A DNA stretch of 64,000 bases from Pantoea anthophila (GCF_006494375.1 NZ_VHIZ01000051.1:25444-89443), one strand, 5' to 3'; shown: positions 52,490 to 61,834, counted from the stretch's first letter. The notes: generated by a model from the sequence alone, not told the origin. Program-made: numbers and translations.

Positions 52490-52817
52490 TCGTATTCCTT
52501 AACGGAAATTATTGCAATGATTTTAAAGGAAAAAATTGCAGGATGTTCGGGAATAATTCCCACTTAATGGGAAAAAATTGCATAAAAGGCATAAGGGGTG
52601 GTAATATGTAAGGAGTTAATAAGTTTAGTGTTAAACATTATCATAAAATGACCTTTCCTTGACACATTATCGTGAAAGTGAGGGTAAACCCTGTCATGTG
52701 CTTAGCGACAGGGTCTTTGAGCAATCAGGGATTCCGGTCCGTTTTAGTCGTTAGAAGCTCCTTATCCACTGATTTGGGTTAAGGAAATTCCTCAGTAAAA
52801 CTTAACTTGGAGATGAT
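52490..52817. promoter_or_regulatory. Operator-rich divergent region
   Basis: ATTGCA-containing sites at about 52511, 52534 and 52574 and a palindrome GGGAATAATTCCC near 52550 lie upstream of the repressor gene. Nearer the plus-strand gene is a hairpin ACCCTGTC/GACAGGGT (about 52688-52714) followed by CTTT, possibly a terminator or attenuator. No gene seen. Confidence 0.5.
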
Positions 52818-53021
52818 ATGCCCTCACATGAGAAGTCACATTCGCCGGCCCCGATCATTTATATAGGTCCAGTAAGACGTACAAAACTTGAAGGCAGTGC
52901 CGTCAAGTTGACCCATGCATCCGGACGCGTTATCAGCGCTTCAAAAATCGTTCAGGGACTAATTGATACTTATCTGGATGAGTATGTAAGCGGCCTGACG
53001 GCTAACTCAGCCATCAGTTAA
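52818..53021 (+). CDS. Small ICE protein upstream of dnaB
   Basis: 67 residues after GGAGATGAT. A short strand-rich N-terminus is followed by an amphipathic helix (ISASKIVQGLIDTYLDEYV). It lies where related elements usually carry parA/alpA-type genes, immediately before dnaB. Family not recognised. Confidence 0.5.
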   Translation: MPSHEKSHSPAPIIYIGPVRRTKLEGSAVKLTHASGRVISASKIVQGLIDTYLDEYVSGLTANSAIS

Positions 53022-53076
53022 TTTTCCTGCAATCCATAGTTTGAATAATCCACATAGTTTGTGGAGGGGTTAACTC

Positions 53077-54465
53077 ATGCCTAAACAAGCTGGTACCACA
53101 TTTGCGATACCGTACTCAGCTGATGCTGAACAATGCGTCTTAGGCGCGTTGATGCTGGATAATGATCGTTGGGACGAGATAAATCTTCTTCTCACTCCGC
53201 AGGATTTTTTTATTGCAGCTCATCGTAATGTGTTCAATGCGATTAGCGGTTTATCTTCAGCTTCTTTACCTTTTGATCTGATTACTCTCAGTGAAAAACT
53301 TGAGCAGGACGGGGAACTTGAACGTTCAGGTGGTTTTGCCTATCTGGCTGAACTAAGTAAGAACACGCCATCCTCTGCAAACATTTTGGGCTATGCAGGT
53401 ATTGTCATAGAGAAAAGCCGCTTACGTGCTTTGCAGATTATTGGTAACAGCATGATTGCTGATATACAAACAAATCGCCTCACTTCAACGAAGGTGGCCG
53501 AGCATGCTGAAAATGCATTATTCCGGCTAAATGAGCAGGGGATACATGCTAACGAGTGCGAAACAGAAATCATGCTTGCCCTGGACCAGCTTCTGGGCAA
53601 GCTCGAAATCGCCACAAACACCAAAAATGGAATCACTGGCACGCCTACTGGCATGGCTGAGTTTGACTATAAGACATGCGGACTTCAGCCTGGTGATTTG
53701 ATCATACTTGCCGCGCGCCCTTCCATGGGTAAAACCTCGCTGGCGCTTAGCTGGGGCATTGGTGCGCTTACAGGCAAACCTCAGGATATTGTCATCATCT
53801 TTAGCATCGAAATGCCAACAGATCAGCTGACGATGCGTATGTTATCAATGCGTAGCCGAGTTGAACTTACAAGTTTACGCAGCGGCAATTTGTCAGATGA
53901 AGAGTGGGGCCGGATAAGTCAGGGAACTCAAGAAATAGCTGAGTGGCGCGATCGCCTTATTATCGATGATAACAGCTATCAGACGCCGGCAACACTGCGT
54001 ACTCGGGCTCGTCGCTATGTTCGTAAATACGGTCAGCCTTCTTTGATTATGGTCGATTATCTGCAGCTTATGCGCTGTCCAGATATGGAAAACCGGACGC
54101 AGGAAATAGCAGAGATATCCCGTTCTCTTAAAGCGTTAGGAAAAGAGCTGGGCTGCCCTGTACTTGCCCTTTCTCAGCTTAACCGACAGGTTGAACAGCG
54201 TGCTGATAAGCGTCCCAATAATGGCGACCTTCGCGAATCAGGTGCGCTTGAACAAGATGCCGATCTCATTGCTTTTATCTATCGCGACGAAGTCTATAAC
54301 GCTGACACGTCACATCCCGGCCAGGCGGAAATCATCATCAGCAAACATCGCCAAGGGCCTACTGGCACCATTAAAACCCAATTCGACGGCAGGTTTACTC
54401 TTTTCAGTGAGTATCCGGAAGGTAGTTATGACTTTGGTTACGATTACAGGAGCAACGGTCAATGA
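53077..54465 (+). CDS. dnaB: Replicative DNA helicase, DnaB type
   Basis: 462 residues, about the full length of DnaB. N-terminal collar domain (PYSADAEQCVLGALMLD). RecA-like domain with Walker A ARPSMGKTS near residue 215, FSIEMP, LIMVDYLQLMR (Walker B), LSQLNRQVEQR and RESGALEQDAD (arginine-finger region). It probably replicates the excised or transferred element independently of the host helicase. parB overlaps its stop by 4 nt. Confidence 0.95.
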   Translation: MPKQAGTTFAIPYSADAEQCVLGALMLDNDRWDEINLLLTPQDFFIAAHRNVFNAISGLSSASLPFDLITLSEKLEQDGELERSGGFAYLAELSKNTPSSANILGYAGIVIEKSRLRALQIIGNSMIADIQTNRLTSTKVAEHAENALFRLNEQGIHANECETEIMLALDQLLGKLEIATNTKNGITGTPTGMAEFDYKTCGLQPGDLIILAARPSMGKTSLALSWGIGALTGKPQDIVIIFSIEMPTDQLTMRMLSMRSRVELTSLRSGNLSDEEWGRISQGTQEIAEWRDRLIIDDNSYQTPATLRTRARRYVRKYGQPSLIMVDYLQLMRCPDMENRTQEIAEISRSLKALGKELGCPVLALSQLNRQVEQRADKRPNNGDLRESGALEQDADLIAFIYRDEVYNADTSHPGQAEIIISKHRQGPTGTIKTQFDGRFTLFSEYPEGSYDFGYDYRSNGQ

Positions 54466-56003
54466 GCAAACTTCAGCTTGTAAAAAATTCACCTAACGAT
54501 AGTGAAAATCAGGCAAGAATTTTTACTTTAGATGAGCTTTGTACAAATCCGGATGATCCACGAAAAACCCGTAATCCTCGCTACGACGATCTTAAAGCAT
54601 CAATTCGCTCCTGCGGACTGGAATCAGTACCTCTCGTAACCCGTGATCCGCGTCTCCCTGAAGGAATGTGGACGTTTAGCAATGGTGGAAATACTCGTTA
54701 CACCATTATGCGAGAGTTATGGGATGAAACCGGAGATGAGCTTTTTTTCCGGATGACCTGCGTAGTTAAGCCCTGGCCTGGCCGTTTCCAATGTCTGGCG
54801 GGTCATCTTGCAGAAAACGAAACGCATGGGCAGCTGACTTTTATCGATAAAGCCCTTTCAGTACGTGATGCGCGAAATATGCTCGAAGAAGAGCGAGGGA
54901 AGAAAGTTTCTCTGCGAGAGCTGGCTGCTGAGCTTACTGCTAACGGTCTTCCGGTTCATTTTTCCAGCGTTAGTCGGATGGAGGATGTTGTCAGGAATAT
55001 CTATCCATGGATGCCTGTTTTGCTGGAATCGGGTTTCGGTGGTCAGGGGCTAAGAAAACTGCTGAAGTTAAGACATGGCGCCGAAGCTATCTGGGAAAAA
55101 TATCGGGCAGAAAAAGGAGTTGAAACCGAAGCCGATTTCAGCGGTGTGTTTGGAGAATGCTGCCGTAAATTTGATGATCCTGAGCTGTGGTCATTTGAAA
55201 TGTTCACTGATGAACTAATTGGCGATCTGACTAATGCATTTCCCTGTCCTGATTTGGATTATGACGGGTGGTTACTTGAGTTACGTGGTGCGAATAAGGG
55301 CAGAGCAGAGCCTGTTGAAGAACTCGTTGTTGATATTGCTCAAAACTTACAAACGTCGTCGTTCAAAGGTGCAAATGATGATGCAGCCAGCGAACAAGTT
55401 ACTGCTGATAATGATCAGCATCCTGACTGTATGGTAAATCCACTCGTTACGATTGCAGAAGATGACCCTGCCAAATTACAAGGCTCTGAAAAAAAGCAAG
55501 AAAATAGCGTGCAAAATTCTGCATCTGATTTGGCCGTAAATGAATATGAAAGCATACCAATCTGTCATCAGGATGATTCGTTACAGCCGGCGGCACAATC
55601 AGATACTCATTCACTCTGGCATATAAATGCACTACAAGATGATATTGAGCACCTGCAGAGTATCGCGTGGCGTCTGTGCTGGGATATAGCGAACGCGCAT
55701 GATTGTAGCGATATTTTAGAGCCTGCCAACGAAGATGTTCTGTCACCCGGTTACAGGCTATCAGAGGCTGCAAACAGCGCTCCTGCGGTGGCATCTTTTC
55801 TCATTTCACTGGCGGGTGAATCTGCCAGCACAGATGTTTTGAATCTTCCCTCAAAATTGCTGATCGGATTATCCGATTTAACCACACCTGTTTTTGATGA
55901 CGAGCAAACCCTGACTGTCTTCCGGCTCATCAGGATCCTTCGTCGTCTCCGCGAACTTCAGCGCAAGCGCGCTGCAGTCAATGTTTCTGTAAATGAAGGA
56001 TAA
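54462..56003 (+). CDS. parB: ParB-family partition protein (ICE type)
   Basis: 513 residues. The N-terminal ParB/Srx domain starts IFTLDELCTNPDDPRKTRNPRY, with GNTRYTIMREL in place of the usual GERR box. A central helix-turn-helix region (VSLRELAAELTANGLPVHFSSVSRME) follows, then a long acidic C-terminal extension (about 275-510) rich in Asn, Asp and Ser. Typical of the TIGR03764-like ParB of PFGI-1 elements. There is no parA next to it in this module. Confidence 0.8.
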   Translation: MSKLQLVKNSPNDSENQARIFTLDELCTNPDDPRKTRNPRYDDLKASIRSCGLESVPLVTRDPRLPEGMWTFSNGGNTRYTIMRELWDETGDELFFRMTCVVKPWPGRFQCLAGHLAENETHGQLTFIDKALSVRDARNMLEEERGKKVSLRELAAELTANGLPVHFSSVSRMEDVVRNIYPWMPVLLESGFGGQGLRKLLKLRHGAEAIWEKYRAEKGVETEADFSGVFGECCRKFDDPELWSFEMFTDELIGDLTNAFPCPDLDYDGWLLELRGANKGRAEPVEELVVDIAQNLQTSSFKGANDDAASEQVTADNDQHPDCMVNPLVTIAEDDPAKLQGSEKKQENSVQNSASDLAVNEYESIPICHQDDSLQPAAQSDTHSLWHINALQDDIEHLQSIAWRLCWDIANAHDCSDILEPANEDVLSPGYRLSEAANSAPAVASFLISLAGESASTDVLNLPSKLLIGLSDLTTPVFDDEQTLTVFRLIRILRRLRELQRKRAAVNVSVNEG

Positions 56004-56006
56004 CTG

Positions 56007-56591
56007 ATGAACACGAACCTCTCCCGTGCGGCTAACGGATTTCTGCTTGACCTTGTAATGGAACTCAAAAATGGGTTCATACGTCGCTGCGACAAAATGG
56101 GCCTTACTTCTGAAGAGATCGCCACACTGAAGGATATGACCATTGAAGACATTCATTACATCATTAATAGCGAGGTATCAGTCCTTTCGTTTCAAATAAA
56201 CCAGGACAACCTGGCACGGCTAATGTCCCAAGCGAGAGAAGAACAGACTCGTAAGCAACGCATAGATCGGGCGCTTGCGTTAGGTGGTTCAATCAAGCTT
56301 ATGGAGCACTATTTTGGGTTAATGAGCAACGATGTTGCGGCTCGACGCAGAATCGCGGGCATAAAAGTTCGTGCAGGTCGAGGGACCGTTCTCAGCGACG
56401 AACAGAGCGCCGAATTATGGGAAATCTGGGCGGCCAATGACAGCAAAACCCTGCGTTGCGAAACGGATGAAGGTCTTGATTTGATGTTGCTGGCCGCTGA
56501 ACAGATGGATATTTCATTGACCGCTGTCTGGAATACCATTCTTAAGTGGGAGAGCGAAAATTTGACAGCTGCAACTCGGAGAAGAGCGTGA
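56007..56591 (+). CDS. DUF2857 family ICE protein
   Basis: 194 residues, 3 nt after parB. Helical; the pattern NGFLLDLVMELKNGFIRRCDKMGL, MTIEDIHYI and IKLMEHYFGL matches DUF2857 proteins found between parB and the STY4528-like gene in SPI-7/PFGI-1 elements. A distant resemblance to the flagellar regulator FlhC has been noted for the family. Function unknown, probably regulatory. Confidence 0.75.
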   Translation: MNTNLSRAANGFLLDLVMELKNGFIRRCDKMGLTSEEIATLKDMTIEDIHYIINSEVSVLSFQINQDNLARLMSQAREEQTRKQRIDRALALGGSIKLMEHYFGLMSNDVAARRRIAGIKVRAGRGTVLSDEQSAELWEIWAANDSKTLRCETDEGLDLMLLAAEQMDISLTAVWNTILKWESENLTAATRRRA

Positions 56592-56658
56592 TCAAAAGCC
56601 CGTGCGCGTTTAAAAACGTACGGGTAGATATTCACTGTAATCAGTAATGGAGAGAGGC

Positions 56659-56907
56659 ATGCGATTAAACGAAATTATACCCGGTCTTAAGGCACCAGTT
56701 ACTGTCCCATCTGCCTTACAAAAAAAAGCAGCAGGCGCGGTCAGGCGTTTCTGGCAGGGGGAGCGAAATTACAAGCGTCTTAATGAAAACCGAACCGGCT
56801 ACTACAAAATCGATCTTGGGCCGTTCTGGCGTCTGCTCAGCCGTGATGAAGGACGCACATGGGAAATGATGAACCATGAACGTTATAACACGGCTATGCG
56901 TAACTGA
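56659..56907 (+). CDS. Small ICE protein, ParE-like pattern possible
   Basis: 82 residues from the ATG after GGAGAGAGGC; the ATG at 56647 is part of that ribosome binding site region. Ends with YYKIDLGPFWRLLSRDEGRTWEMM, a strand pair resembling the end of ParE/RelE-type toxins. No antitoxin gene is adjacent, so a structural or regulatory role is as likely. Confidence 0.5.
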   Translation: MRLNEIIPGLKAPVTVPSALQKKAAGAVRRFWQGERNYKRLNENRTGYYKIDLGPFWRLLSRDEGRTWEMMNHERYNTAMRN

Positions 56908-56981
56908 GATGTAACCAGAGTGCTGAGCGATGGCCTTTAACCGGCACAGCGCTCAGCATTTTTGTATTCAGAAGGTGAATA

Positions 56982-58169
56982 ATGACATTACCCGATGACA
57001 GCCTTATCCAGCAGGCAGTCACAAAATTAAACGCCCGATTGACAGCACGTTCAACCGAAGAGCAAAACAGCTTTGTCCGTGGCGGATTACTGTTCACGGG
57101 TAACATACATGACTCTATGCCGCGCCGGCTGATTCTTGATCAGCGCCTCTCTCCGCTGGACAAAATGGGCTGGATAATTATTCGCCTGCACGCTTTGAGC
57201 AATGATGGTGCCGTTTTTCCATCTTATGAAGAGTTGCAGCTGCAGCTGGCAACGCCGGGAAAAGGCAAGGCGTCAAAAGAGACTGTAAGCCGCATACTCC
57301 TCATGCTGCGTATCACGGGCTGGCTCAGCCTGTGTAAACGCGTCAGGGATGAAAAGGGAAGGGTAAGAGGAAATATTTACGCGCAGCACGATGAACCCTT
57401 AACGTTTGCCGATGCTGAAACGTTCGATCCGCACTGGCTTAAAACAGTTGCGGAAGCCTGCCTGAGTAATAACCGTACTATCAGCACCACGGCAAAAACA
57501 ATTATCAGTGAAATCCGGCTTGATCCCACAATGAACCATCACCGCAGCCATCTCCAGATGATTGAGGCCCGGCTGGGCTCAGTACTAAGCCCTGATGATT
57601 TGACCCGCCGAGCCTCGTTCGCGCAGGTGGAGAATTCACCGGGTTCGGATTCCGAACTCAATTTAAAAGTACAGGCTCAAAAGCCGGATTCGGATGCCGA
57701 ACACAGTGATAGTGCAAGGGATAATGGCCGGGTTCGAAATCCGAACAGTTACGTACGTAGTTTTACTAATAATACAGATAAAACATACGTAACCGGTTCG
57801 GTCTTCCTGCCAAAAGAATTTGCGCTTCTGCTCAAACCTGACGACAGGGATATGGTGAACCGGCAATTGCAGGCACTGTCGCCTGAACAGTCTGTACTGG
57901 TGCTATCGAACGTTGCCCGCGCTCAGCGTGAGGGTAGTCTTCAGAATCCACTTGGCTGGCTGCTTACTGTGCTAAAAAAAGCCCGCCGGGGCGAGTTATA
58001 CCCTTCAGAAAGCTTACGCGGTTCGTCAGAGCAGGCTCACTTCATCTCTCGTCCTGAATTACGCCCCTTTCAGCCTTCTAAACCTCAGCAACGTCAGTCA
58101 TGCAGTGAAGAGCGGGTCAGAGAGATCATTCAGAACCTGCGTTCGCATGTAGGTTCCCGGAAGAAATGA
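56982..58169 (+). CDS. STY4528-like ICE replication/pathogenicity island protein
   Basis: 395 residues. N-terminal winged helix of the initiator/GntR-like kind: FPSYEELQLQLATPGKGKASKETVSRILLMLRITGWLSLCKRVRDEKGRV. A variable linker (about 205-265) and a helical C-terminal domain (VFLPKEFALLLKPDD, PLGWLLTVLKKARRG) follow. Matches STY4528-family proteins at the same position in SPI-7. The linker-coding DNA carries three evenly spaced palindromic sites (57644-57745). This makes it a candidate initiator with its origin inside the gene. Confidence 0.75.
   Translation: MTLPDDSLIQQAVTKLNARLTARSTEEQNSFVRGGLLFTGNIHDSMPRRLILDQRLSPLDKMGWIIIRLHALSNDGAVFPSYEELQLQLATPGKGKASKETVSRILLMLRITGWLSLCKRVRDEKGRVRGNIYAQHDEPLTFADAETFDPHWLKTVAEACLSNNRTISTTAKTIISEIRLDPTMNHHRSHLQMIEARLGSVLSPDDLTRRASFAQVENSPGSDSELNLKVQAQKPDSDAEHSDSARDNGRVRNPNSYVRSFTNNTDKTYVTGSVFLPKEFALLLKPDDRDMVNRQLQALSPEQSVLVLSNVARAQREGSLQNPLGWLLTVLKKARRGELYPSESLRGSSEQAHFISRPELRPFQPSKPQQRQSCSEERVREIIQNLRSHVGSRKK
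57644..57745. repeat. Three spaced palindromic sites inside the STY4528-like gene
   Basis: TTCGGATTCCGAA (57644-57656), TTCGGATGCCGAA (57689-57701) and TTCGAAATCCGAA (57733-57745). Spacing is 45 and 44 bp, so the third copy is in another reading frame. The repeat is therefore at DNA rather than protein level, as for iteron-like binding sites. Confidence 0.6.
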
Positions 58170-58232
58170 TGACTCTCATACCCCGTTGCGCTGGCCGCAG
58201 CTGTAGACAGCACAAGTAATGGATAAAAAACA

Positions 58233-58295
58233 AACAGTGTTGCCAGTGGCAACAGCGATTAAAAAGCGAACAGCGTTGCCACTGGCAACACTGTT
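58233..58295. repeat. Perfect 21-bp inverted repeat with palindromic arms
   Basis: Arms 58233-58253 and 58275-58295 are exact complements around a 21-bp spacer. Each arm also contains the palindrome GTTGCCAGTGGCAAC or GTTGCCACTGGCAAC. Located between the STY4528-like and TIGR03761-like genes. Candidate centromere for the ICE-type ParB, or an origin or operator site. Confidence 0.7.
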
Positions 58296-58428
58296 CGGAA
58301 AACAAATCCCCCCTCTCAACGATCAAATTTTGAGTTTTGAAAATCTGATTTCGAATTGTTTACGGTCCTCTCAGGAATGAGGATCCCCCTTAAATTAACG
58401 CGAAGCCTTTGCCAATCAGGAGACAGCC

Positions 58429-59142
58429 ATGGCCGAACAGATGAATACCGAGTCTGCACCGTTACGATCTGGCGGATTAACATCCACGTTAACAGTAGAG
58501 CTTCACTCACATTACGCCATCAGACTGTGGGAAGGGCGTAGTCGTTCAGATGAGAAGTCATCCGCAGAAAAACGTCCAAAAATCATTGGAATGCCGGAAG
58601 TTATTTCCCGGGCAGGTTATGCAGGGCGAGATGCAGCAGCCGGCAACCCTTATGGTGATCAGCTGCTGGTAAGGCTTGAAGAAGCTATTGTTCAGGCCAC
58701 GGCAACGATGGAAAGCCATATCCAGACTGTAGAGAAGATTGTTGCTGCAGTGCCGCCCGGCATCAAAATGTCTGACCCTGCGTCCACGGATCCGCTGAAC
58801 CTGGACGTGTTCAGCCGCTCTCCCCTGGGCTACCGCTGTGTCTGGTTACTGATTCATTATGACCGGCTGGCGTTGAAAACATTTCAGGCATTTCATTACG
58901 GCCTGATCTCCCGCTCCCAGCGGGACCAGCTTCTGGAAAAGGGTAGTAAGGCAGTACGGAGCGTATATGGTCTGATACAGAACTACCGGACTGTGCCGGT
59001 TACGTATGACGACATTCGTAATAAAACAGAGCGGGGTTTGGCTGCAATCAGCCGCCTTGGCGAACCCGATCCGGCCATCATGTCAGGTAAAAAACGTTCT
59101 TCATTCTCTTCACTTAACGCTATTACCTCTGAGGAAGATTAA
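58429..59142 (+). CDS. TIGR03761-like integrating conjugative element protein
   Basis: 237 residues after CAGGAGACAGCC. The sequence HYAIRLWEGRSRSDEK, GMPEVISRAGYAGRDAAAGN-type segment, VFSRSPLGYRCVWLLIHYDRLAL and a helical end match the PFL_4669/TIGR03761 family of PFGI-1-like elements. Function unknown; the gene regularly sits between the replication genes and topB. The lipoprotein gene follows at once. Confidence 0.8.
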   Translation: MAEQMNTESAPLRSGGLTSTLTVELHSHYAIRLWEGRSRSDEKSSAEKRPKIIGMPEVISRAGYAGRDAAAGNPYGDQLLVRLEEAIVQATATMESHIQTVEKIVAAVPPGIKMSDPASTDPLNLDVFSRSPLGYRCVWLLIHYDRLALKTFQAFHYGLISRSQRDQLLEKGSKAVRSVYGLIQNYRTVPVTYDDIRNKTERGLAAISRLGEPDPAIMSGKKRSSFSSLNAITSEED

Positions 59143-59143
59143 T

Positions 59144-59713
59144 TTGAAACGCATCGTTACTACGTGCCTTTTCTGTGCCCTGCTTACCGGCTGCGCCGGT
59201 ACGGACTTTGCCAGCATTAACAAAAATATCAGCGATACAGCTTTCAGCATCAGTAAAACGCTGCGCGGTGATAATACCGAATCCGGCTCTATGGATTCCG
59301 GTAACGGTATGCCTGTGCTGAGTAAAGCAGGTAGCGCAGCCACTCAAAGCGCCAGTAAGCAGTTCAGCGTGCCGGTAAATATTGATACTGCAGCCGCACG
59401 TCTGAAACGCCACTATGGCTACATAAGCCATGAGGAAATTGAGCGTATCCGCGCAAAAGACCGCAACAGCCGATGGAGTGCAGCTGCCATAGAGGATGCG
59501 CATCCCGTGTGGGAAGCAGTGCCGGGAAGCTTCTATCGTATGGGCAGCGACACAGGTGACAACGACCACATGGACATTGAGCTTGAAAAAAACGGAGCCG
59601 GCACTCGGGTGTATGTAACGTATAAATCACCCGTTGCTTCTCACCTTGCGGGTAGCGCCTTTGAAGGTGTTATCACGCAGGTCCGTCAGGTGGCATCTGG
59701 TCAGAGTCGTTAA
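59144..59713 (+). CDS. Lipoprotein with TTG start
   Basis: 189 residues from a TTG six bases after GAGGAAG; upstream in-frame sequence overlaps the preceding gene and lacks a signal. Signal peptide with lipobox LLTGC (residues about 10-16), so it is anchored in the membrane by acylation. The rest is soluble and strand-rich (EAVPGSFYRMGSD, TRVYVTYKSPVA). Possibly part of the transfer envelope apparatus. It lies between TIGR03761-like and topB genes. Confidence 0.65.
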   Translation: MKRIVTTCLFCALLTGCAGTDFASINKNISDTAFSISKTLRGDNTESGSMDSGNGMPVLSKAGSAATQSASKQFSVPVNIDTAAARLKRHYGYISHEEIERIRAKDRNSRWSAAAIEDAHPVWEAVPGSFYRMGSDTGDNDHMDIELEKNGAGTRVYVTYKSPVASHLAGSAFEGVITQVRQVASGQSR

Positions 59714-59728
59714 CCAGGGGAGGTCAGC

Positions 59729-61795
59729 ATGCAGCTTTACCTGTGTGAAAAGCCATCCCAGGCGAAGGATATTGCCCGCGTGCTTGGCGTCAGCCAGCGC
59801 GGGCAAGGATGCATAACCGGCGGTGATATTACGGTGACCTGGGCAATCGGGCACCTGCTGGAGACGGCTACCCCGGAAACGTATGGTGAGCAGTTTGGGC
59901 GCCCATGGCGCACCGAGGTGCTGCCGATCATTCCCGACCGCTGGCTGATGACTGTCAAAAAAGACACAGCTGACCAGTTTAACGTGATTAAAAAGCTGCT
60001 GAAGCAAGCGCGTGAGGTGGTAATCGCTACCGATGCCGATCGTGAAGGCGAAGTAATCGCGCGGGAGCTGATGGAGTTTTGCAATTACAACGGCGCCGTT
60101 CGGCGCCTGTGGCTGTCTGCTCTGGACGAAGCCAGCATCAAAAAAGCTCTAAACAATATGCTGTCAGGTGATAAAACTGAAAAATTGTATCAGGCCGGTG
60201 TCGGGCGCTCCCGGGCAGACTGGTTGATTGGAATGAATCTGACGCGGCTTTATACCCTGAAGGCCAGTGAAGCAGGGCTGTCAGAGGTATTTTCCGTCGG
60301 ACGAGTGCAGACTCCTACGCTTGCGATAGTGGTTAACCGGGATCTGGCGATTGCCGGTTTCGTTCCTAAACCCTGGTGGCAGGTCAGGGCGCAGCTGGAA
60401 AAAGATGGCATTCGTTTTGAGGCAGAGTGGGTAGCCGCAGAGCAATACTGTGACGAAGATAAACGCTGTGTAAATCAGCAAATTGCTCAGGCTGTACAGC
60501 AGCTTTGCCAGAAAGCTGACGCCGGCAGCGTAATCTCTGCAGAAAAGAAGCGCGAAAAAACGCCAGCTCCGCTATGTTTCGACCTCGGCAAACTTCAGGA
60601 AGTCTGCAATCTGAAGTGGGGATTTGGTGCCAATGAGGTGTTGTCCATAGCGCAGTCACTGTATGAAACCCATAAAGCCACGACGTACCCCCGTACTGAC
60701 TGTGGTTATCTGCCACTTTCCATGCGTGAAGAAGCTAAAAGTGTGCTTCAGGCCATACAGCAATCAGATCCAGGTATAGCTTCTGAGATTGCGCGACTTG
60801 ATATCACGTTTAACTCCCGCATCTGGAATGATAAAAAAATCACCGCACACCATGCCATTATCCCTACGCCCCAGCCATTTGACATTGCGCGACTGAGCGA
60901 AAAAGAGCTTAAGGTGTATTCGCTGATCCGGCTTCATTACCTGGCGCAGTTTATGCCGCTGCAGGAAATCGACGTCACTAACGCTACGTTTAATATCGGC
61001 AACCAGCTTTTCCGCACGCGCGGCCGCGTCATGGTGATTCCTGGCTGGAAGGAGCTGTTTGGCGGTCAGACGGATGAAGTGGATGAAGACAGCGATGAAT
61101 CTGGCGCTCAACTGCCTGTTCTTGAGCAGGGAAGCGTCTGCCAGGTTTCCGGCGCCATGGTCAAAGATAATATGACCAAAGCGCCGCAACACCATACTGA
61201 GGGCACGTTAATCGCCGCAATGAAAAACGCAGCCAGCCTGGTAACTGATCCTCAGCTGAAAAAAGTGCTGCGCGATAATGCGGGGCTGGGCACGGAAGCC
61301 ACACGAAGTGGCGTGCTGGAAACGTTGTTTAAACGGCATTATTTGGAGAAGAAAGGAAAGTTTATTCATGCCACGCAGATGGCGCGCGAGCTTATTGCCG
61401 CACTGCCTGAAACGCTGACTAGTCCGGGTATGACTGCACTATGGGAGCAGGCCCTGGACGACATTGCCCAGGGTAAAAGCGGGCTCAGCGAATTTATGCA
61501 GAAACAGAGCCACTGGACCCGGCACCTTATTGAAAAAGGAAAGTCTACAGCGTTTAAAGTGACTATTCCGGTTGGGCCGGCCTGTCCGGAGTGCGGTAAA
61601 CCTACACGGCAGCGTACAGGGAAAAATGGGAAGTTCTGGAGCTGCACGCAGTATCCGGATTGTAAAGGGATCGTTGGTGAATCTAACCGGAAAAACCGGC
61701 GAAAAGCTGCGGGGAAGACCCGAAAAGTCGGCATGGCCCAGGGGGGCACCGGGTCCGCTCCGGCAGTTCTGAATCTGCAGGGCGGTAGAGGTTGA
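59729..61795 (+). CDS. topB: DNA topoisomerase III
   Basis: 688 residues, full length. TOPRIM domain with LCEKPSQAKDIA at the N-terminus and VIATDADREGEVIA near residue 100. FSVGRVQTPTLAIV near 190 and the nucleophile region TTYPRTDCGYL near 320 are typical. It ends with a C4 zinc ribbon (CPECGKPTRQRTGKNGKFWSC) and a basic tail. Type IA enzymes decatenate DNA through single-strand passage. Carried on ICEs and IncP-like plasmids to resolve transfer or replication intermediates. Confidence 0.95.
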   Translation: MQLYLCEKPSQAKDIARVLGVSQRGQGCITGGDITVTWAIGHLLETATPETYGEQFGRPWRTEVLPIIPDRWLMTVKKDTADQFNVIKKLLKQAREVVIATDADREGEVIARELMEFCNYNGAVRRLWLSALDEASIKKALNNMLSGDKTEKLYQAGVGRSRADWLIGMNLTRLYTLKASEAGLSEVFSVGRVQTPTLAIVVNRDLAIAGFVPKPWWQVRAQLEKDGIRFEAEWVAAEQYCDEDKRCVNQQIAQAVQQLCQKADAGSVISAEKKREKTPAPLCFDLGKLQEVCNLKWGFGANEVLSIAQSLYETHKATTYPRTDCGYLPLSMREEAKSVLQAIQQSDPGIASEIARLDITFNSRIWNDKKITAHHAIIPTPQPFDIARLSEKELKVYSLIRLHYLAQFMPLQEIDVTNATFNIGNQLFRTRGRVMVIPGWKELFGGQTDEVDEDSDESGAQLPVLEQGSVCQVSGAMVKDNMTKAPQHHTEGTLIAAMKNAASLVTDPQLKKVLRDNAGLGTEATRSGVLETLFKRHYLEKKGKFIHATQMARELIAALPETLTSPGMTALWEQALDDIAQGKSGLSEFMQKQSHWTRHLIEKGKSTAFKVTIPVGPACPECGKPTRQRTGKNGKFWSCTQYPDCKGIVGESNRKNRRKAAGKTRKVGMAQGGTGSAPAVLNLQGGRG

Positions 61796-61820
61796 CAATG
61801 GCGAGCATTGGCTCAAAAAT
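61792..61820 (+). promoter_or_regulatory. Possible promoter before structured RNA copy C
   Basis: TTGACA at 61792-61797 overlaps the topB stop codon; AAAAAT lies 17 bp downstream. The start point would be just before copy C. The -10 box is poor. Confidence 0.35.
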
Positions 61821-61834
61821 TAACGTGCTTGTCT

